Source of the DNA: Thermohahella caldifontis
GTDB taxonomy: Bacteria; Pseudomonadota; Gammaproteobacteria; Pseudomonadales; Oleiphilaceae
DNA: 64,000 nt
Assembly: GCF_041153465.1 (NCBI RefSeq)
Contig: NZ_CP154858.1
Span: forward strand, 3,038,001-3,102,000
Direction: 5' to 3'
Below are positions 7,733-16,439 of the stretch, piece by piece (the first letter of the stretch is position 1; each line of letters begins with the position of its first letter). The notes under the pieces were generated by a model. It had not been told where the DNA came from, made no database searches, and was given only the letters and a program-made list of their open reading frames with translations. The position numbers were made by a program, and so were the translations under genes.

Positions 7733-9185
7733 GCTGCGCTGGCCCCGGAGCCTGCGTGCCCGGCTGGTGATCATGCTGTTGCTGACCCTGCTGGCGGCGC
7801 AGGGGCTGTCCATCTGGATCTGGCAGCGTCAGGCGCGGCAGGCCCATGATGAAACGGTGATCAGTCTGGGGCGGCAGCTGGCCTACAGCATTGCATCGAC
7901 CGTACGCTTTTTCGGGCAGCTCCCCAGGGATTACCGGCATATCGTGCTGGACCAGCTGCGCAGGATGGGGGGCTCGCGCTTCTTCGTGACGCTCAACAAC
8001 GAGCACATCGAGGTGACGCCCATTCCCGACTCCGCGATCAAGCGGCGGATCAGCGCGGCGGTCCGCGAGGTGCTGGTGAGCGAACTGGGTTCGCAGCTCA
8101 GGCCGGAGGTGGAGTTTGCCTTCGCTGAGGATCTGCGTGTATTCAACAACAATACCCGCCTGCTGGAACTGCCGCCGGGATGGGGGCACCACAGCCTGCT
8201 GCTCAAGCCCCGGTCATCGCCCATCATGGTGGTGCAGATGGGCCTGAAGGATGACCAGTGGCTCTATCTGGCGACCGTGCTGCCCACCCCGGACGGGGCC
8301 CTGGAAGCCGAGCCGCTCAGCCCCGCCCAACTCTGGAGCATCGGTGCCTCCACCATCGCGGTACTGGTGGTGGCGCTGCTCTGGGTGCGGGGGCTGACCC
8401 GACCGCTGCGACGGCTGGCCCGCGCCGCCGAGATGCTGGGGCGGGAGAAGTCCCACCCGCTGCTGCCGGAAACCGGCTCCACGGAGCTGGCCGCGCTGGC
8501 CCGGGCATTCAATCTGATGCAGACCCGGATCCGGGGCTATATCCGTGACCGGGAACAGATGTTTTCCGCCATCTCGCATGATCTCAAGACGCCCATCACC
8601 CGCCTGCGATTGCGGGCAGAAATGATCGGGGATGATACCCAGCGGGACAAGTTCATTGCTGATCTGGAGGAGCTGGAACTGCTGGTCAACGGGGCCCTCA
8701 GGGCAGTGAAGGAAACGGCCCTGAACGAATCCGCAAGCTGGGTGGATCTGGACGCGTTTCTGGAGCAGATCGCCGGTCAGTACACCTTGCGTAACCGGTC
8801 CCTCATGACCTATACCTGCGCAATCCGGGGCAAGGCGGAGCTGCATACCAAGCCGCTGGCCCTGCGGCGGGCACTCACGAACCTGATCGACAACGGCATC
8901 AAGTACGGTGGACGGGTGGATGTCCGGCTGATGGCGGACAGGGCACACTTCATCATTCAGGTGCGCGACTTCGGCCCCGGGATCCCGGAAAAGGATCTGG
9001 ACCGGGTCACGGAGCCGTTCGTGCGTCTGGAAGGGTCACGCAACCGCAATACCGGCGGCACGGGCCTGGGGCTGAGCATCGTGAAGAGCATTGTCAACGC
9101 GCTGGGCGGAGAGCTGCGACTGCGCAATCATCATGCTGGCGGTCTGGTGGTGGACGTCCTCTTCTCCCGGCAACCTGCCCGTTAA
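7725..9185 (+). CDS. gtrS: Sensor histidine kinase, GtrS/EnvZ-like
   Basis: A 486-residue inner-membrane kinase starting at ATG 7725, inside the end of gltR. Transmembrane helix 1 (about 14-33) and helix 2 (about 203-222) flank a periplasmic sensor of about 170 residues. HAMP (about 220-272), the H-box SHDLKTP with phosphorylated H285, the N-box NLIDNGIKYG (386-395), the G1 box DFGPGI (415-420) and the G2 box GGTGLGLS are all present, so it should be active. By context it senses a sugar or sugar acid in the periplasm and phosphorylates the adjacent regulator. Pseudomonas GtrS responds to 2-ketogluconate and 6-phosphogluconate. Confidence 0.88.
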   Translation: MPELRWPRSLRARLVIMLLLTLLAAQGLSIWIWQRQARQAHDETVISLGRQLAYSIASTVRFFGQLPRDYRHIVLDQLRRMGGSRFFVTLNNEHIEVTPIPDSAIKRRISAAVREVLVSELGSQLRPEVEFAFAEDLRVFNNNTRLLELPPGWGHHSLLLKPRSSPIMVVQMGLKDDQWLYLATVLPTPDGALEAEPLSPAQLWSIGASTIAVLVVALLWVRGLTRPLRRLARAAEMLGREKSHPLLPETGSTELAALARAFNLMQTRIRGYIRDREQMFSAISHDLKTPITRLRLRAEMIGDDTQRDKFIADLEELELLVNGALRAVKETALNESASWVDLDAFLEQIAGQYTLRNRSLMTYTCAIRGKAELHTKPLALRRALTNLIDNGIKYGGRVDVRLMADRAHFIIQVRDFGPGIPEKDLDRVTEPFVRLEGSRNRNTGGTGLGLSIVKSIVNALGGELRLRNHHAGGLVVDVLFSRQPAR

Positions 9186-9238
9186 GACTTTGTTACATTT
9201 CTTGGGACTGCTTTACCCAAACACGGTCCTGACCTCCC

Positions 9239-9290
9239 TATACTGGGTGTACACCCGATGATCAGGTGTTGTTCTTACGGATCGACAACA
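9239..9290 (+). promoter_or_regulatory. gtsA promoter region with two candidate operators
   Basis: TATACT (9239-9244) is a good -10 box, though no clear -35 box lies at the right distance. It is followed at once by a perfect 12-bp palindrome GGGTGTACACCC (9245-9256). A second inverted repeat, TGTTGT (9267-9272) and ACAACA (9285-9290) with 12 bases between, lies closer to the gene. A palindrome at the start point suggests repression, while a weak -35 suggests activator dependence. GltR is the obvious candidate, but the site is unassigned. Confidence 0.5.
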
Positions 9291-9310
9291 ATAAACAGAA
9301 GGTTAATCCC

Positions 9311-10573
9311 ATGAAATCAGCAATGAAGCACGTACTCTCCGCTGCAGCCCTGTCTGCAGCCTGTGTCACGGCCACCACCGCCTGGGCGGGCGAAGTGGAA
9401 GTCCTGCACTGGTGGACATCCGGTGGCGAAGCGGCCGCAGCCAAGGCCCTTCAGACCATGCTCGAAAAAGAGGGTCATACCTGGAAAGATTTCGCAGTGG
9501 CCGGCGGTGGCGGCGAATCTGCCATGACCGTTCTCAAGTCCCGCGCCGTTTCCGGCAATCCGCCTGCGGCTGCCCAGATCAAGGGTCTGGACATTCAGGA
9601 GTGGGCCAGCCTGGGCCTGCTGACCAATCTGGATGATGTGGCGAAGCAGAACCAGTGGGACGCCAAGCTGCCCAAGGTGGTGTCTGACATCATGAAATAT
9701 GAGGGGCACTATGTCGCGGTGCCGGTCAACGTACACCGTGTGAACTGGCTCTGGGCCAACCCGGAGGTGTTCCGCAAGGCCGGCGTGGCCATTCCCACCA
9801 CCTGGGAAGATTTCCCCAAGGCGGCAGACGCCATTCAGAAGGCCGGTTTCATCCCGCTCGCACATGGCGGACAAGCCTGGCAGGACGCCACACTCTTTGA
9901 AGCCGTGGCCCTGGGCATGGGCGGCGCGGATTTCTACCGCAAGGCCTTTGTCGAGCATGACGAAGCCACGCTGGGCAGCCAGAAGATGGTCGAGATCTTC
10001 AAGACCTTCAAGGGGCTGCGCAAGTACATCGACAAGGATGCCCCCGGGCGCGACTGGAACATTGCCACCTCCATGGTGATCAACGGCAAGGCGGCCATGC
10101 AGATCATGGGTGACTGGGCCAAGGGCGAGTTCACGGCGGCCGGCAAGAAGCCGGGTGTGGACTATGTCTGTCTGCCGGCGCCGGACACTACGGGCATGTT
10201 CACCTTCAACATTGACAGCTTCGCCATGTTCAAACTGGACAATGCGGAGAACGAGAAAGCCCAGAAGGCCATGGCACGTCTGATTCTCTCGCCCGAATTC
10301 CAGACCGTGTTCAACATCAACAAGGGTTCCATTCCGGTCACTTCCGGCGTGTCACCCAAACCCTTCGACAGTTGTGCCCATGCGTCCATGGATGCCTTCA
10401 CCGCCAGCGCGGCGACCGGCAAGCTGGTACCGAGCATGGCCCATGGCATGGCCACCACGTCCTACATCCAGGGTGCCATCTATGATGTGGTCACCAACTT
10501 CTTCAATGATGACATGCTGAGTGCCGAAGACGCCGTCAAGCGTCTCGTCAAGGCCGTCAAGGCAGCCAGCTGA
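9311..10573 (+). CDS. gtsA: Sugar ABC transporter substrate-binding protein, GtsA-like
   Basis: A 420-residue periplasmic protein with a signal peptide (1-26, cleavage after TAWA). The mature part begins with VEVLHWWTSGGE, typical of glucose/mannose-binding proteins of the extracellular solute-binding family 1. I chose ATG 9311, after AGAAGG, over the upstream in-frame start at 9266, because the signal peptide begins there. It is first in the gtsABCD operon and separated from gtsB by a strong hairpin, which may keep it more abundant than the permease. Glucose is the likely substrate from the Pseudomonas parallel, but other hexoses are possible. Confidence 0.9.
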   Translation: MKSAMKHVLSAAALSAACVTATTAWAGEVEVLHWWTSGGEAAAAKALQTMLEKEGHTWKDFAVAGGGGESAMTVLKSRAVSGNPPAAAQIKGLDIQEWASLGLLTNLDDVAKQNQWDAKLPKVVSDIMKYEGHYVAVPVNVHRVNWLWANPEVFRKAGVAIPTTWEDFPKAADAIQKAGFIPLAHGGQAWQDATLFEAVALGMGGADFYRKAFVEHDEATLGSQKMVEIFKTFKGLRKYIDKDAPGRDWNIATSMVINGKAAMQIMGDWAKGEFTAAGKKPGVDYVCLPAPDTTGMFTFNIDSFAMFKLDNAENEKAQKAMARLILSPEFQTVFNINKGSIPVTSGVSPKPFDSCAHASMDAFTASAATGKLVPSMAHGMATTSYIQGAIYDVVTNFFNDDMLSAEDAVKRLVKAVKAAS

Positions 10574-10581
10574 TCCCCTTT

Positions 10582-10603
10582 CGGGCGTGCTCCGGCACGC
10601 CCG
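10582..10603 (+). promoter_or_regulatory. Intercistronic hairpin between gtsA and gtsB
   Basis: CGGGCGTGC and GCACGCCCG form a perfect 9-bp stem with a TCCG tetraloop and no T-run. Such stems after binding-protein genes usually protect the upstream mRNA from 3' decay, raising binding protein over permease. Confidence 0.65.
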
Positions 10604-10630
10604 ACCGTTTCACACAAGAGGTAGTTCAAG

Positions 10631-11542
10631 ATGCGGTCTTCATCACCGGCATCCGGCGGCGTCGTGCCCTGGCTTCAGGCCCAGCTGCCCAAGATCGTTC
10701 TGGCACCGACCTTTGTGGTCATGTTGATCTTCGTATACGGATACATTGGCTGGACGGCAGTGCTGTCCTTCACGAACTCCCGGTTTCTGCCCACCTACAA
10801 GTTTGTCGGGCTGCTGCAGTATGAAAAGCTGTTCGAGAACGAACGCTGGTGGGTGGCGGTCAAGAACCTGATGATCTTCGGTGGGCTGTTCATGGTGATC
10901 TGTCTGCTGATCGGCGTGATCCTGGCGATTCTGCTGGATCAGAAGATCCGTCAGGAAGGCGCGCTGCGCACCATATACCTCTACCCCATGGCCCTGTCGT
11001 TCATCGTCACCGGTACGGCCTGGAAATGGATTCTCACCCCCGGCTTGGGACTGGAAAAGCTGGTCCGCGACTGGGGCTGGAGCGACTTCAGTTTTGACTG
11101 GATCATCGATCCGGACAAGGCCATCTACACGCTGGTGATTGCCGGCGTCTGGCAATCGTCCGGTTTTGTCATGGCCATGTTTCTGGCCGGACTGAGGGGG
11201 ATCGACAGCAGTATCGTCAAGGCGGCGCAGCTGGACGGGGCCTCCATGCCACGCATCTACTGGCGCATCATTCTGCCGGCGCTGCGACCGGTATTCTTCA
11301 GCGCGCTGATCATCCTGTCCCACATCGCCATCAAGAGCTTCGACCTCGTCATGGCCATGACCGGCGGCGGCCCCGGCTATTCCACCGACCTGCCGGCCAC
11401 CTTCATGTACACCTACTCCTTCACCCGCAGCCAGATCGGTTTCGGTGCAGCCAGTGCGATGATGATGCTGGCCGGCGTGCTGGCCATTCTGGTGCCCTAT
11501 CTGTATTCGGAACTCAGAGGAGGCGACGATGCAAACAAGTAA
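10631..11542 (+). CDS. gtsB: Sugar ABC transporter permease, GtsB-like
   Basis: A 303-residue inner-membrane permease of the MalF/UgpA type with about six helices. The cytoplasmic EAA-type loop is visible near KAAQLDGASMPRIYWRIILPA. ATG 10631 follows AGAGG. Its 3' end overlaps the start of the second permease by 14 bases. It should form a heterodimer with the GtsC-like permease and couple to the GtsD-like ATPase. Confidence 0.92.
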   Translation: MRSSSPASGGVVPWLQAQLPKIVLAPTFVVMLIFVYGYIGWTAVLSFTNSRFLPTYKFVGLLQYEKLFENERWWVAVKNLMIFGGLFMVICLLIGVILAILLDQKIRQEGALRTIYLYPMALSFIVTGTAWKWILTPGLGLEKLVRDWGWSDFSFDWIIDPDKAIYTLVIAGVWQSSGFVMAMFLAGLRGIDSSIVKAAQLDGASMPRIYWRIILPALRPVFFSALIILSHIAIKSFDLVMAMTGGGPGYSTDLPATFMYTYSFTRSQIGFGAASAMMMLAGVLAILVPYLYSELRGGDDANK

Positions 11543-12385
11543 GACCTGGCAGCGTGGCCTGATCTACGGCGCCCTGATCCTGTTTGCGCTGATCTATCTG
11601 ATGCCGCTGGTGGTGATGGTGCTGACCTCGTTCAAGAGCATGGGGGACATTCGCAGCGGCAACCTGCTCAGCCTGCCCACCGAGTGGACCCTCGAGCCCT
11701 GGATCAAGGCCTGGTCCAGTGCCTGTACCGGGGTCAAGTGCGAAGGGGTGGGGGGTACTTCATGAACTCCATCCAGATCGTGGTGCCGGCGGTGCTCATT
11801 TCCACCGCACTGGGTGCCCTCAACGGCTATGCCCTCACCAAGTGGAAGTTCCGTGGCAGCAATGTGTTCTTCGGCCTGCTGCTGTTCGGCTGCTTCATTC
11901 CCTTCCAGGTGGTGCTGCTGCCCATGGCCTCCACGCTGGGCAAGCTGGGGCTGGCCAATACCACAGCCGGGCTGGTGTTCGTCCATGTGGTCTACGGACT
12001 CGCCTTCACCACCCTGTTTTTCCGGAACTTCTATGTCAGCATTCCGGATGAACTGGTCCGGGCGGCCCAACTGGATGGTGCCGGCTTCTTCCGCATCTTC
12101 TGGCGTATTCTCCTGCCCGTTTCCACGCCCATCATCGTGGTCACCATCATCTGGCAGTTCACCCAGATCTGGAATGATTTCCTCTTCGGCGTGGTGTATG
12201 CCAGTGGTGAGACCCAGCCCATTACCGTGGCGCTGAACAACCTGGTCAACACGTCCACAGGGGTGAAGGAGTACAACGTCCACATGGCCGCGGCCATGTA
12301 TGCCGCACTGCCCACGCTGCTGGTGTATGTACTGGCAGGCAAGTATTTCGTGCGCGGTCTGACCGCCGGCGCAGTCAAGGGTTAA
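11529..12385 (+). pseudogene. gtsC: Sugar ABC transporter permease, GtsC-like, interrupted by a frameshift
   Basis: The N-terminal part (11529 to about 11750) reads MQTSKTWQRGLIYGALILFA and continues to WIKAWSSACTGVKCEGVGG. It then runs into TGA at 11763-11765. The rest of the permease, YFMNSIQIVVPAVLIS onward with the EAA loop RAAQLDGAGFFRIFWRILLP, continues in the -1 frame to 12385. The break falls in a run of six G (11750-11755). One more G, or a -1 slip on G-GGG-GGT, would restore a normal permease of about 285 residues. All other operon genes are intact, so I suspect a sequencing error or slippage rather than a dead gene. Confidence 0.85.
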
Positions 12386-12402
12386 CGAGAGGTTTCAGTA
12401 AA

Positions 12403-13515
12403 ATGGCAAGCCTGGAAATCAAGAACGTCAAGAAAGCCTTTGGTCAGACCGAAGTGCTCAAGGGCATCAACCTGAGTATCGAAGACGGGGAGTTTCTGAT
12501 TCTCGTCGGCCCTTCGGGGTGCGGAAAATCCACGCTCATGAACATGATTGCGGGGCTGGAGAGTGTGACCAGTGGCGAGATTCTCATCGGCGGAGAGGAT
12601 GTCACGCACCGCAACCCCAAGGACCGGGATATCGCCATGGTATTCCAGTCCTACGCCCTGTACCCGAGCATGAACGTGCGCGAGAACATGAGCTTTGCAC
12701 TGGAAATGCGCGGTGTGCCCAGGGCGGAACGGGATGCCATCGTGCTGGACGTGGCGAAACTGCTGCAGATTGACCACCTGCTGGACCGCAAGCCGTCCCA
12801 GCTTTCCGGTGGTCAGCGTCAGCGGGTGGCCATGGGGCGTGCACTGGCCCGCAAGCCCAAGATCTACCTGTTTGATGAGCCGTTGTCCAACCTGGATGCC
12901 AAACTGCGGGTGGACATGCGCACGGAAATCAAGAAGCTGCATCACCGGCTGGGCACCACCATCGTGTACGTGACCCATGATCAGATCGAGGCCATGACGC
13001 TGGCCGACCGCATTGCGGTCATGAAGGACGGACAGGTACAGCAGTTCGGCACGCCCCAGCAAGTGTACGACGAGCCGGAGAACCTGTTTGTGGCCGGCTT
13101 CATGGGCTCGCCCTCGATGAACTTCATTCGCGCCACGGTCGAACAGCACGAGGGCGCTGTGGGCGTGTGGTTCAGCGCTGCCGGCAAGCGCTGGTTCATG
13201 CCGCTTCAGCGTCAGGCTGCCGGACTGGCCAGCCACCTGGGCAAGGACGTCATCGTGGGGATCCGGCCGGAGCGGCTGACCCATGTCCAGCCCCAGGAAG
13301 CGGGCCGTGAAGATGTCGTGACACTGGAAGCACCGGTGGATGTCGTGGAGCCCACCGGACCCGACAACCTGGTGGAGGTCACCATCAACGGCACGGAAGT
13401 GACCTGCCGTGTCGCACCGGATCACTGTGTGAAGGTGGGCGAGGTGCAGCCACTGATGATGGACCTGTCACGCGTCGTGGTCTTTGACCCGCAAACCGAG
13501 GCCCGCATCCGCTGA
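12403..13515 (+). CDS. gtsD: Sugar ABC transporter ATP-binding protein, MalK/UgpC type (GtsD-like)
   Basis: A 370-residue cytoplasmic ATPase with Walker A GPSGCGKST (36-44), signature LSGGQ near 135, Walker B IYLFDEP (about 155-161) and the H-loop THD near 190. A C-terminal TOBE/OB regulatory domain (about 235-365) is typical of MalK. GAGAGG lies upstream of ATG 12403. It powers the GtsB-GtsC permease pair. Some MalK-type ATPases serve several sugar permeases, so it may not be exclusive to this one. Confidence 0.93.
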   Translation: MASLEIKNVKKAFGQTEVLKGINLSIEDGEFLILVGPSGCGKSTLMNMIAGLESVTSGEILIGGEDVTHRNPKDRDIAMVFQSYALYPSMNVRENMSFALEMRGVPRAERDAIVLDVAKLLQIDHLLDRKPSQLSGGQRQRVAMGRALARKPKIYLFDEPLSNLDAKLRVDMRTEIKKLHHRLGTTIVYVTHDQIEAMTLADRIAVMKDGQVQQFGTPQQVYDEPENLFVAGFMGSPSMNFIRATVEQHEGAVGVWFSAAGKRWFMPLQRQAAGLASHLGKDVIVGIRPERLTHVQPQEAGREDVVTLEAPVDVVEPTGPDNLVEVTINGTEVTCRVAPDHCVKVGEVQPLMMDLSRVVVFDPQTEARIR

Positions 13516-13530
13516 GGCATGCGAACCACG

Positions 13531-13548
13531 GGGGCTTCCGCCCCTTTT
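13531..13548 (+). terminator. Terminator after gtsD
   Basis: GGGGC (13531-13535) and GCCCC (13540-13544) form a short stem with a TTCC loop, followed by TTTT. It is weak, so some read-through to the AraC-type regulator is likely. Confidence 0.55.
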
Positions 13549-13595
13549 ACGACCACGCACGAACATCATACAAGAACAAGAGTCGAGGACGTGCT

Positions 13596-14408
13596 GTGAA
13601 ACAGGAAATCTGTGTATACGGCGCACCTGCGGGGCAGGTAGCGCTGGCGCCGCATGGTGGTATCCGTTGGTTATGGCTCAGCCATGGGGCACTTGAAGTG
13701 CAGATCGGGGGCACGCTGCATGCCCTGTCGCCTGGTGAAATGGTGCTGTGCAGTGCCCTGCAGCCCTGTATCATGGGCAACACCGGGGACGATGCAGCCT
13801 GCCTGCATTTTGAAACATCCCTTCAGGGAGCCTTTGAGCTGCGCCTTCCACCTGTCTGGCGAGAGCATGTATTTTCCCGCGGCGTCATCTTTCTGCGCTC
13901 CGGGGATCCCTGTCACCGTATCCGTGAGCTGGCAGGCCGCTGGCAGGCGGAACTGGGGTGCTTTCAGGGTGCCGAGCGGGAGCTGGTGCTTGATGAGATA
14001 TCGGTTGTGATCCGGCGTGCCATGCTCACGTGCGGCCATCCACAGGCCAGGCTGGTCAGGGCCGGACACGATCCGCGTCAGATGCGACGAGTGATGCGCA
14101 TGCTGGAATACATGGGGCGGGCTTATCGTGACCCCATAGCGGTAGATGACGTGGCGCGAGTGGCAGGGCTCCACCGGGCGACGGCCATGACTCAGTTCAA
14201 AAAAGTGGTCGGCGTCTCCATCAATCAGTACCTGACGGCCTTGCGCATCCATGAGGCGCGCAAGCTCCTGCTGACCAGTGCGGCACCCGTGACAGAAATT
14301 GCCTATGCCAGCGGGTTCAGTTCCCTTTCCCGTTTTTATGACGTGTTTTCCAGAACGTTTGGCGAGAAGCCGCAGTCGTATCGTCGCATCTGCGGGGCAC
14401 ACGTTTGA
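13596..14408 (+). CDS. AraC-family transcriptional regulator
   Basis: A 270-residue regulator starting at GTG 13596, with GAGGA eight bases upstream. The N-terminal half (about 15-100) looks like a cupin-type ligand domain. The C-terminal 100 residues hold two helix-turn-helix motifs, ending in the AraC signature region (EIAYASGFSSLSRFYDVFSRTFGEKPQSYR). It sits between the gts operon and the glycoporin gene in the same direction, so it probably responds to a carbohydrate and controls one or both. The long upstream hairpin of the porin gene is a possible target. Confidence 0.88.
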   Translation: MKQEICVYGAPAGQVALAPHGGIRWLWLSHGALEVQIGGTLHALSPGEMVLCSALQPCIMGNTGDDAACLHFETSLQGAFELRLPPVWREHVFSRGVIFLRSGDPCHRIRELAGRWQAELGCFQGAERELVLDEISVVIRRAMLTCGHPQARLVRAGHDPRQMRRVMRMLEYMGRAYRDPIAVDDVARVAGLHRATAMTQFKKVVGVSINQYLTALRIHEARKLLLTSAAPVTEIAYASGFSSLSRFYDVFSRTFGEKPQSYRRICGAHV

Positions 14409-14475
14409 TTTGCCGCAATAATGTAGTAATAAAACGCAACGATCTGGTAAGACCTCTCCAATCTTCCTGCTTAAC

Positions 14476-14510
14476 ATGCTGAATGTCGAGTTTTTCGACG
14501 TATTCAGCAT
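14476..14510 (+). promoter_or_regulatory. Inverted repeat in the leader of the porin gene
   Basis: ATGCTGAAT (14476-14484) plus GTCGA pairs with TCGAC plus ATTCAGCAT (14502-14510), with two unpaired bases and a five-base loop. It could be an mRNA-stabilising 5' hairpin or an operator. It lies 21 bases before the porin start. Confidence 0.5.
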
Positions 14511-14530
14511 AACAACAGGAAGAAAAAGGT

Positions 14531-15499
14531 ATGAAAAAAACAACATTGTCTGCCCGTGTTGCACTGGCAGTGACTGCGCTGGCTTCGTCTTTTGCTCAGG
14601 CGGACATGGGTTTGAGTGCCAACATCGAACTGGATACCGACATTGCCAAGGCCTCCGGTCAGCAAACCGCATATGATCAGGGCGGCCGGATCGAAGTGAA
14701 CGTCACGGGGGAAAAGCAGGTCGGTGATTTTACGGTGTCGGGGAAAGGGAGTGCGCTGATCAAAAAGGACGGATCGGCCGCCTCTGATGACATGTGGGTG
14801 AAATTTGCCGGATCGAACTGGTCGCTTCAGGCGGGGCGGTTTGAAGCCATCAATCTGTTCCCGCTCGGCAAGGATACGGTGGTGTCACACGCCGGTGATG
14901 GTTCGGCTCAGGTCTATGAGGCGAATCTGGTGCGCGGGCGTGCGGGGGATAATGGCGGCCAGTTTGCGGTTCGCTATCAGCCTGCGGAATCGATTTCTCT
15001 GGAACTGGATACCCTCTGGGGGGATGCGGATGCCTCGGGTAACAATACCGACGCCTTTTCAGGTATCCGCCCGAGCGTCACCTTCAGTAACGGCGATCTG
15101 ACCCTGACCGCAGGCGCCGAGCGCATGAAATACGATCTGACGGGCGGTGGCAGTGTGGACAAGCAGGGCGCAGCCCTGACCGGCGCCCTGAACCTGAACG
15201 GTGCCGCCATCAACCTCAACGCGACACACCTGAAAGACAAGGTGACGGATACCAAGGTGATGACATTGGGTGCGAATGTCACCATGGGGTCGATGGGGCT
15301 GGGGATCATCCATGCAACCACAGATACCGGCAGTGGCGCAAATCCCAAGGTGTTGACGGCCTACGGTGCTTACACCATTGCGTTTGCGGATATCCCTGAC
15401 GCCAGTGTTACTTTGGCGCTGAGCTCGTCGAAAGCGACTGATGCCGGACCGGAAGACCGCAGGACGGTGTTCCGCACGCGGATCAATTACACCTTCTGA
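14531..15499 (+). CDS. Outer-membrane porin, glycoporin (RafY)-like
   Basis: A 322-residue protein with a clear signal peptide (1-24, cut before DMGLSANIELDTD) and many short amphipathic strands. It ends in an aromatic residue (INYTF), the C-terminal Phe signature of outer-membrane barrels. The start of the mature part and the length resemble the RafY-like glycoporins, though that assignment is from memory of the family. It follows the sugar ABC operon and an AraC-type regulator, so it probably lets the same sugar through the outer membrane, the part OprB plays in Pseudomonas. A strong terminator follows. Confidence 0.75.
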   Translation: MKKTTLSARVALAVTALASSFAQADMGLSANIELDTDIAKASGQQTAYDQGGRIEVNVTGEKQVGDFTVSGKGSALIKKDGSAASDDMWVKFAGSNWSLQAGRFEAINLFPLGKDTVVSHAGDGSAQVYEANLVRGRAGDNGGQFAVRYQPAESISLELDTLWGDADASGNNTDAFSGIRPSVTFSNGDLTLTAGAERMKYDLTGGGSVDKQGAALTGALNLNGAAINLNATHLKDKVTDTKVMTLGANVTMGSMGLGIIHATTDTGSGANPKVLTAYGAYTIAFADIPDASVTLALSSSKATDAGPEDRRTVFRTRINYTF

Positions 15500-15570
15500 A
15501 CTTTCCGGTAACGGAAAACGGAGATGTTCCGGCAGGGATGCCCCAAGTCTTCTTTGTGTTTGTGTGGTTT

Positions 15571-15594
15571 GCGCCGCCGGCAGGCGGCGCCTTT
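15571..15594 (+). terminator. Intrinsic terminator of the porin gene
   Basis: GCGCCGCC (15571-15578) and GGCGGCGC (15583-15590) form a perfect 8-bp stem with a GGCA loop, followed by CTTTT. It separates the porin from the convergent hydrolase gene. Confidence 0.85.
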
Positions 15595-15601
15595 TAGCGG
15601 G

Positions 15602-16336
15602 TCAGAACACCTCATCCAGAAAGGCCAGAAAACGTGACCAGGACAACCGGTCAGCTTCGGCCCGGTAACGGGGCGAGCCGAAGACCGTGAAGGCATGGGG
15701 CGCACCGCTGTAAGTGGTCATCTCATGCTTGACCCCCGCCGCCTCCAGCTGTTTTGCCAGAGAAGCGAAATCATCCAGCGTAATGGCCGTATCAGCACTG
15801 CCGTGGAACACCAGAACGGAGCCCTTGGTCTTGCTGTAATCCTGTCCTTCCGGTGTGGCGAGGCCGCCGTGGAAGGTCACGAAACCGGCCAGGGGTTCGC
15901 CGGAGCGCGCCAGCTCCAGCACTGCAGCCCCGCCAAAGCAGTACCCCATGGCCACGCGACGATAGAGATCCGCACCCCGGCGCCGGGCCTCGGCCAGGGC
16001 AGCCCGCATCAGGCCGCGCATCTTGTCCCGGTTCTTGTACAGTTCACCGGTATGCTGGCGCTTGTCCTTGTCCTCCGTGGGGCGGATGCCCTTTCCGAAA
16101 AGATCGGCTGCAAAGACCGCATAGCCCTTTTCGGCCAGCATGTCTGCCCGCTTGATTTCGTAGTCGGTCAGGCCATCCCAGTCGTGAATCAGCAGGATCA
16201 GTGGTGCACCCTTGGCAGGCAGGGTGAAGTAGCCTTCGTATTCCTGACCCTCCCAGGTGTAGGTAACGAGCTCACCGGCCCACACCGGCAAGGCCAGAAG
16301 GCACAGCAGAAATGCTTTGAGACATGAGGCACGCAT
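15602..16336 (-). CDS. Exported dienelactone hydrolase family protein
   Basis: A 244-residue alpha/beta hydrolase. The nucleophile elbow is GYCFGG (131-136, C133), with D182 (SADTAI) and H214 (PHAF) completing the Cys-Asp-His triad of dienelactone hydrolases. The start at 16336 follows GGGAG and gives a signal peptide (MRASCLKAFLLCLLALPVWA), so the enzyme is periplasmic, unlike the classical cytoplasmic member. The upstream in-frame start at 16372 would bury that signal. The natural substrate is unknown; a generic ester or lactone is likely. Confidence 0.88.
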   Translation of the reverse strand: MRASCLKAFLLCLLALPVWAGELVTYTWEGQEYEGYFTLPAKGAPLILLIHDWDGLTDYEIKRADMLAEKGYAVFAADLFGKGIRPTEDKDKRQHTGELYKNRDKMRGLMRAALAEARRRGADLYRRVAMGYCFGGAAVLELARSGEPLAGFVTFHGGLATPEGQDYSKTKGSVLVFHGSADTAITLDDFASLAKQLEAAGVKHEMTTYSGAPHAFTVFGSPRYRAEADRLSWSRFLAFLDEVF

Positions 16337-16403
16337 GACGGATCTCCCTGAGGTTGTTTGTTTTTTCAGCATGGGGTGAAAAGCCGATCAGGTCAAGCGA
16401 CAA

Positions 16404-16436
16404 CCGCAGCCCGGCCTGCCGTGGCCGGGCCTGCGG
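16404..16436 (-). terminator. Hairpin after the YHYH gene
   Basis: CCGCAG-CCCGGCC (16404-16416) and GGCCGGG-C-CTGCGG (16423-16436) form a 13-bp stem with one bulge. On the minus strand it is followed by TTGTCGCTTG, a poor T-run. Confidence 0.55.
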
Positions 16437-16439
16437 GAA

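Noticed and set aside
11750..11756. Programmed -1 frameshift as the firm explanation for gtsC
   Set aside because: The heptamer is plausible, but I see no convincing downstream stimulator, and waaA shows the same kind of G-run defect, so sequence error is likelier.
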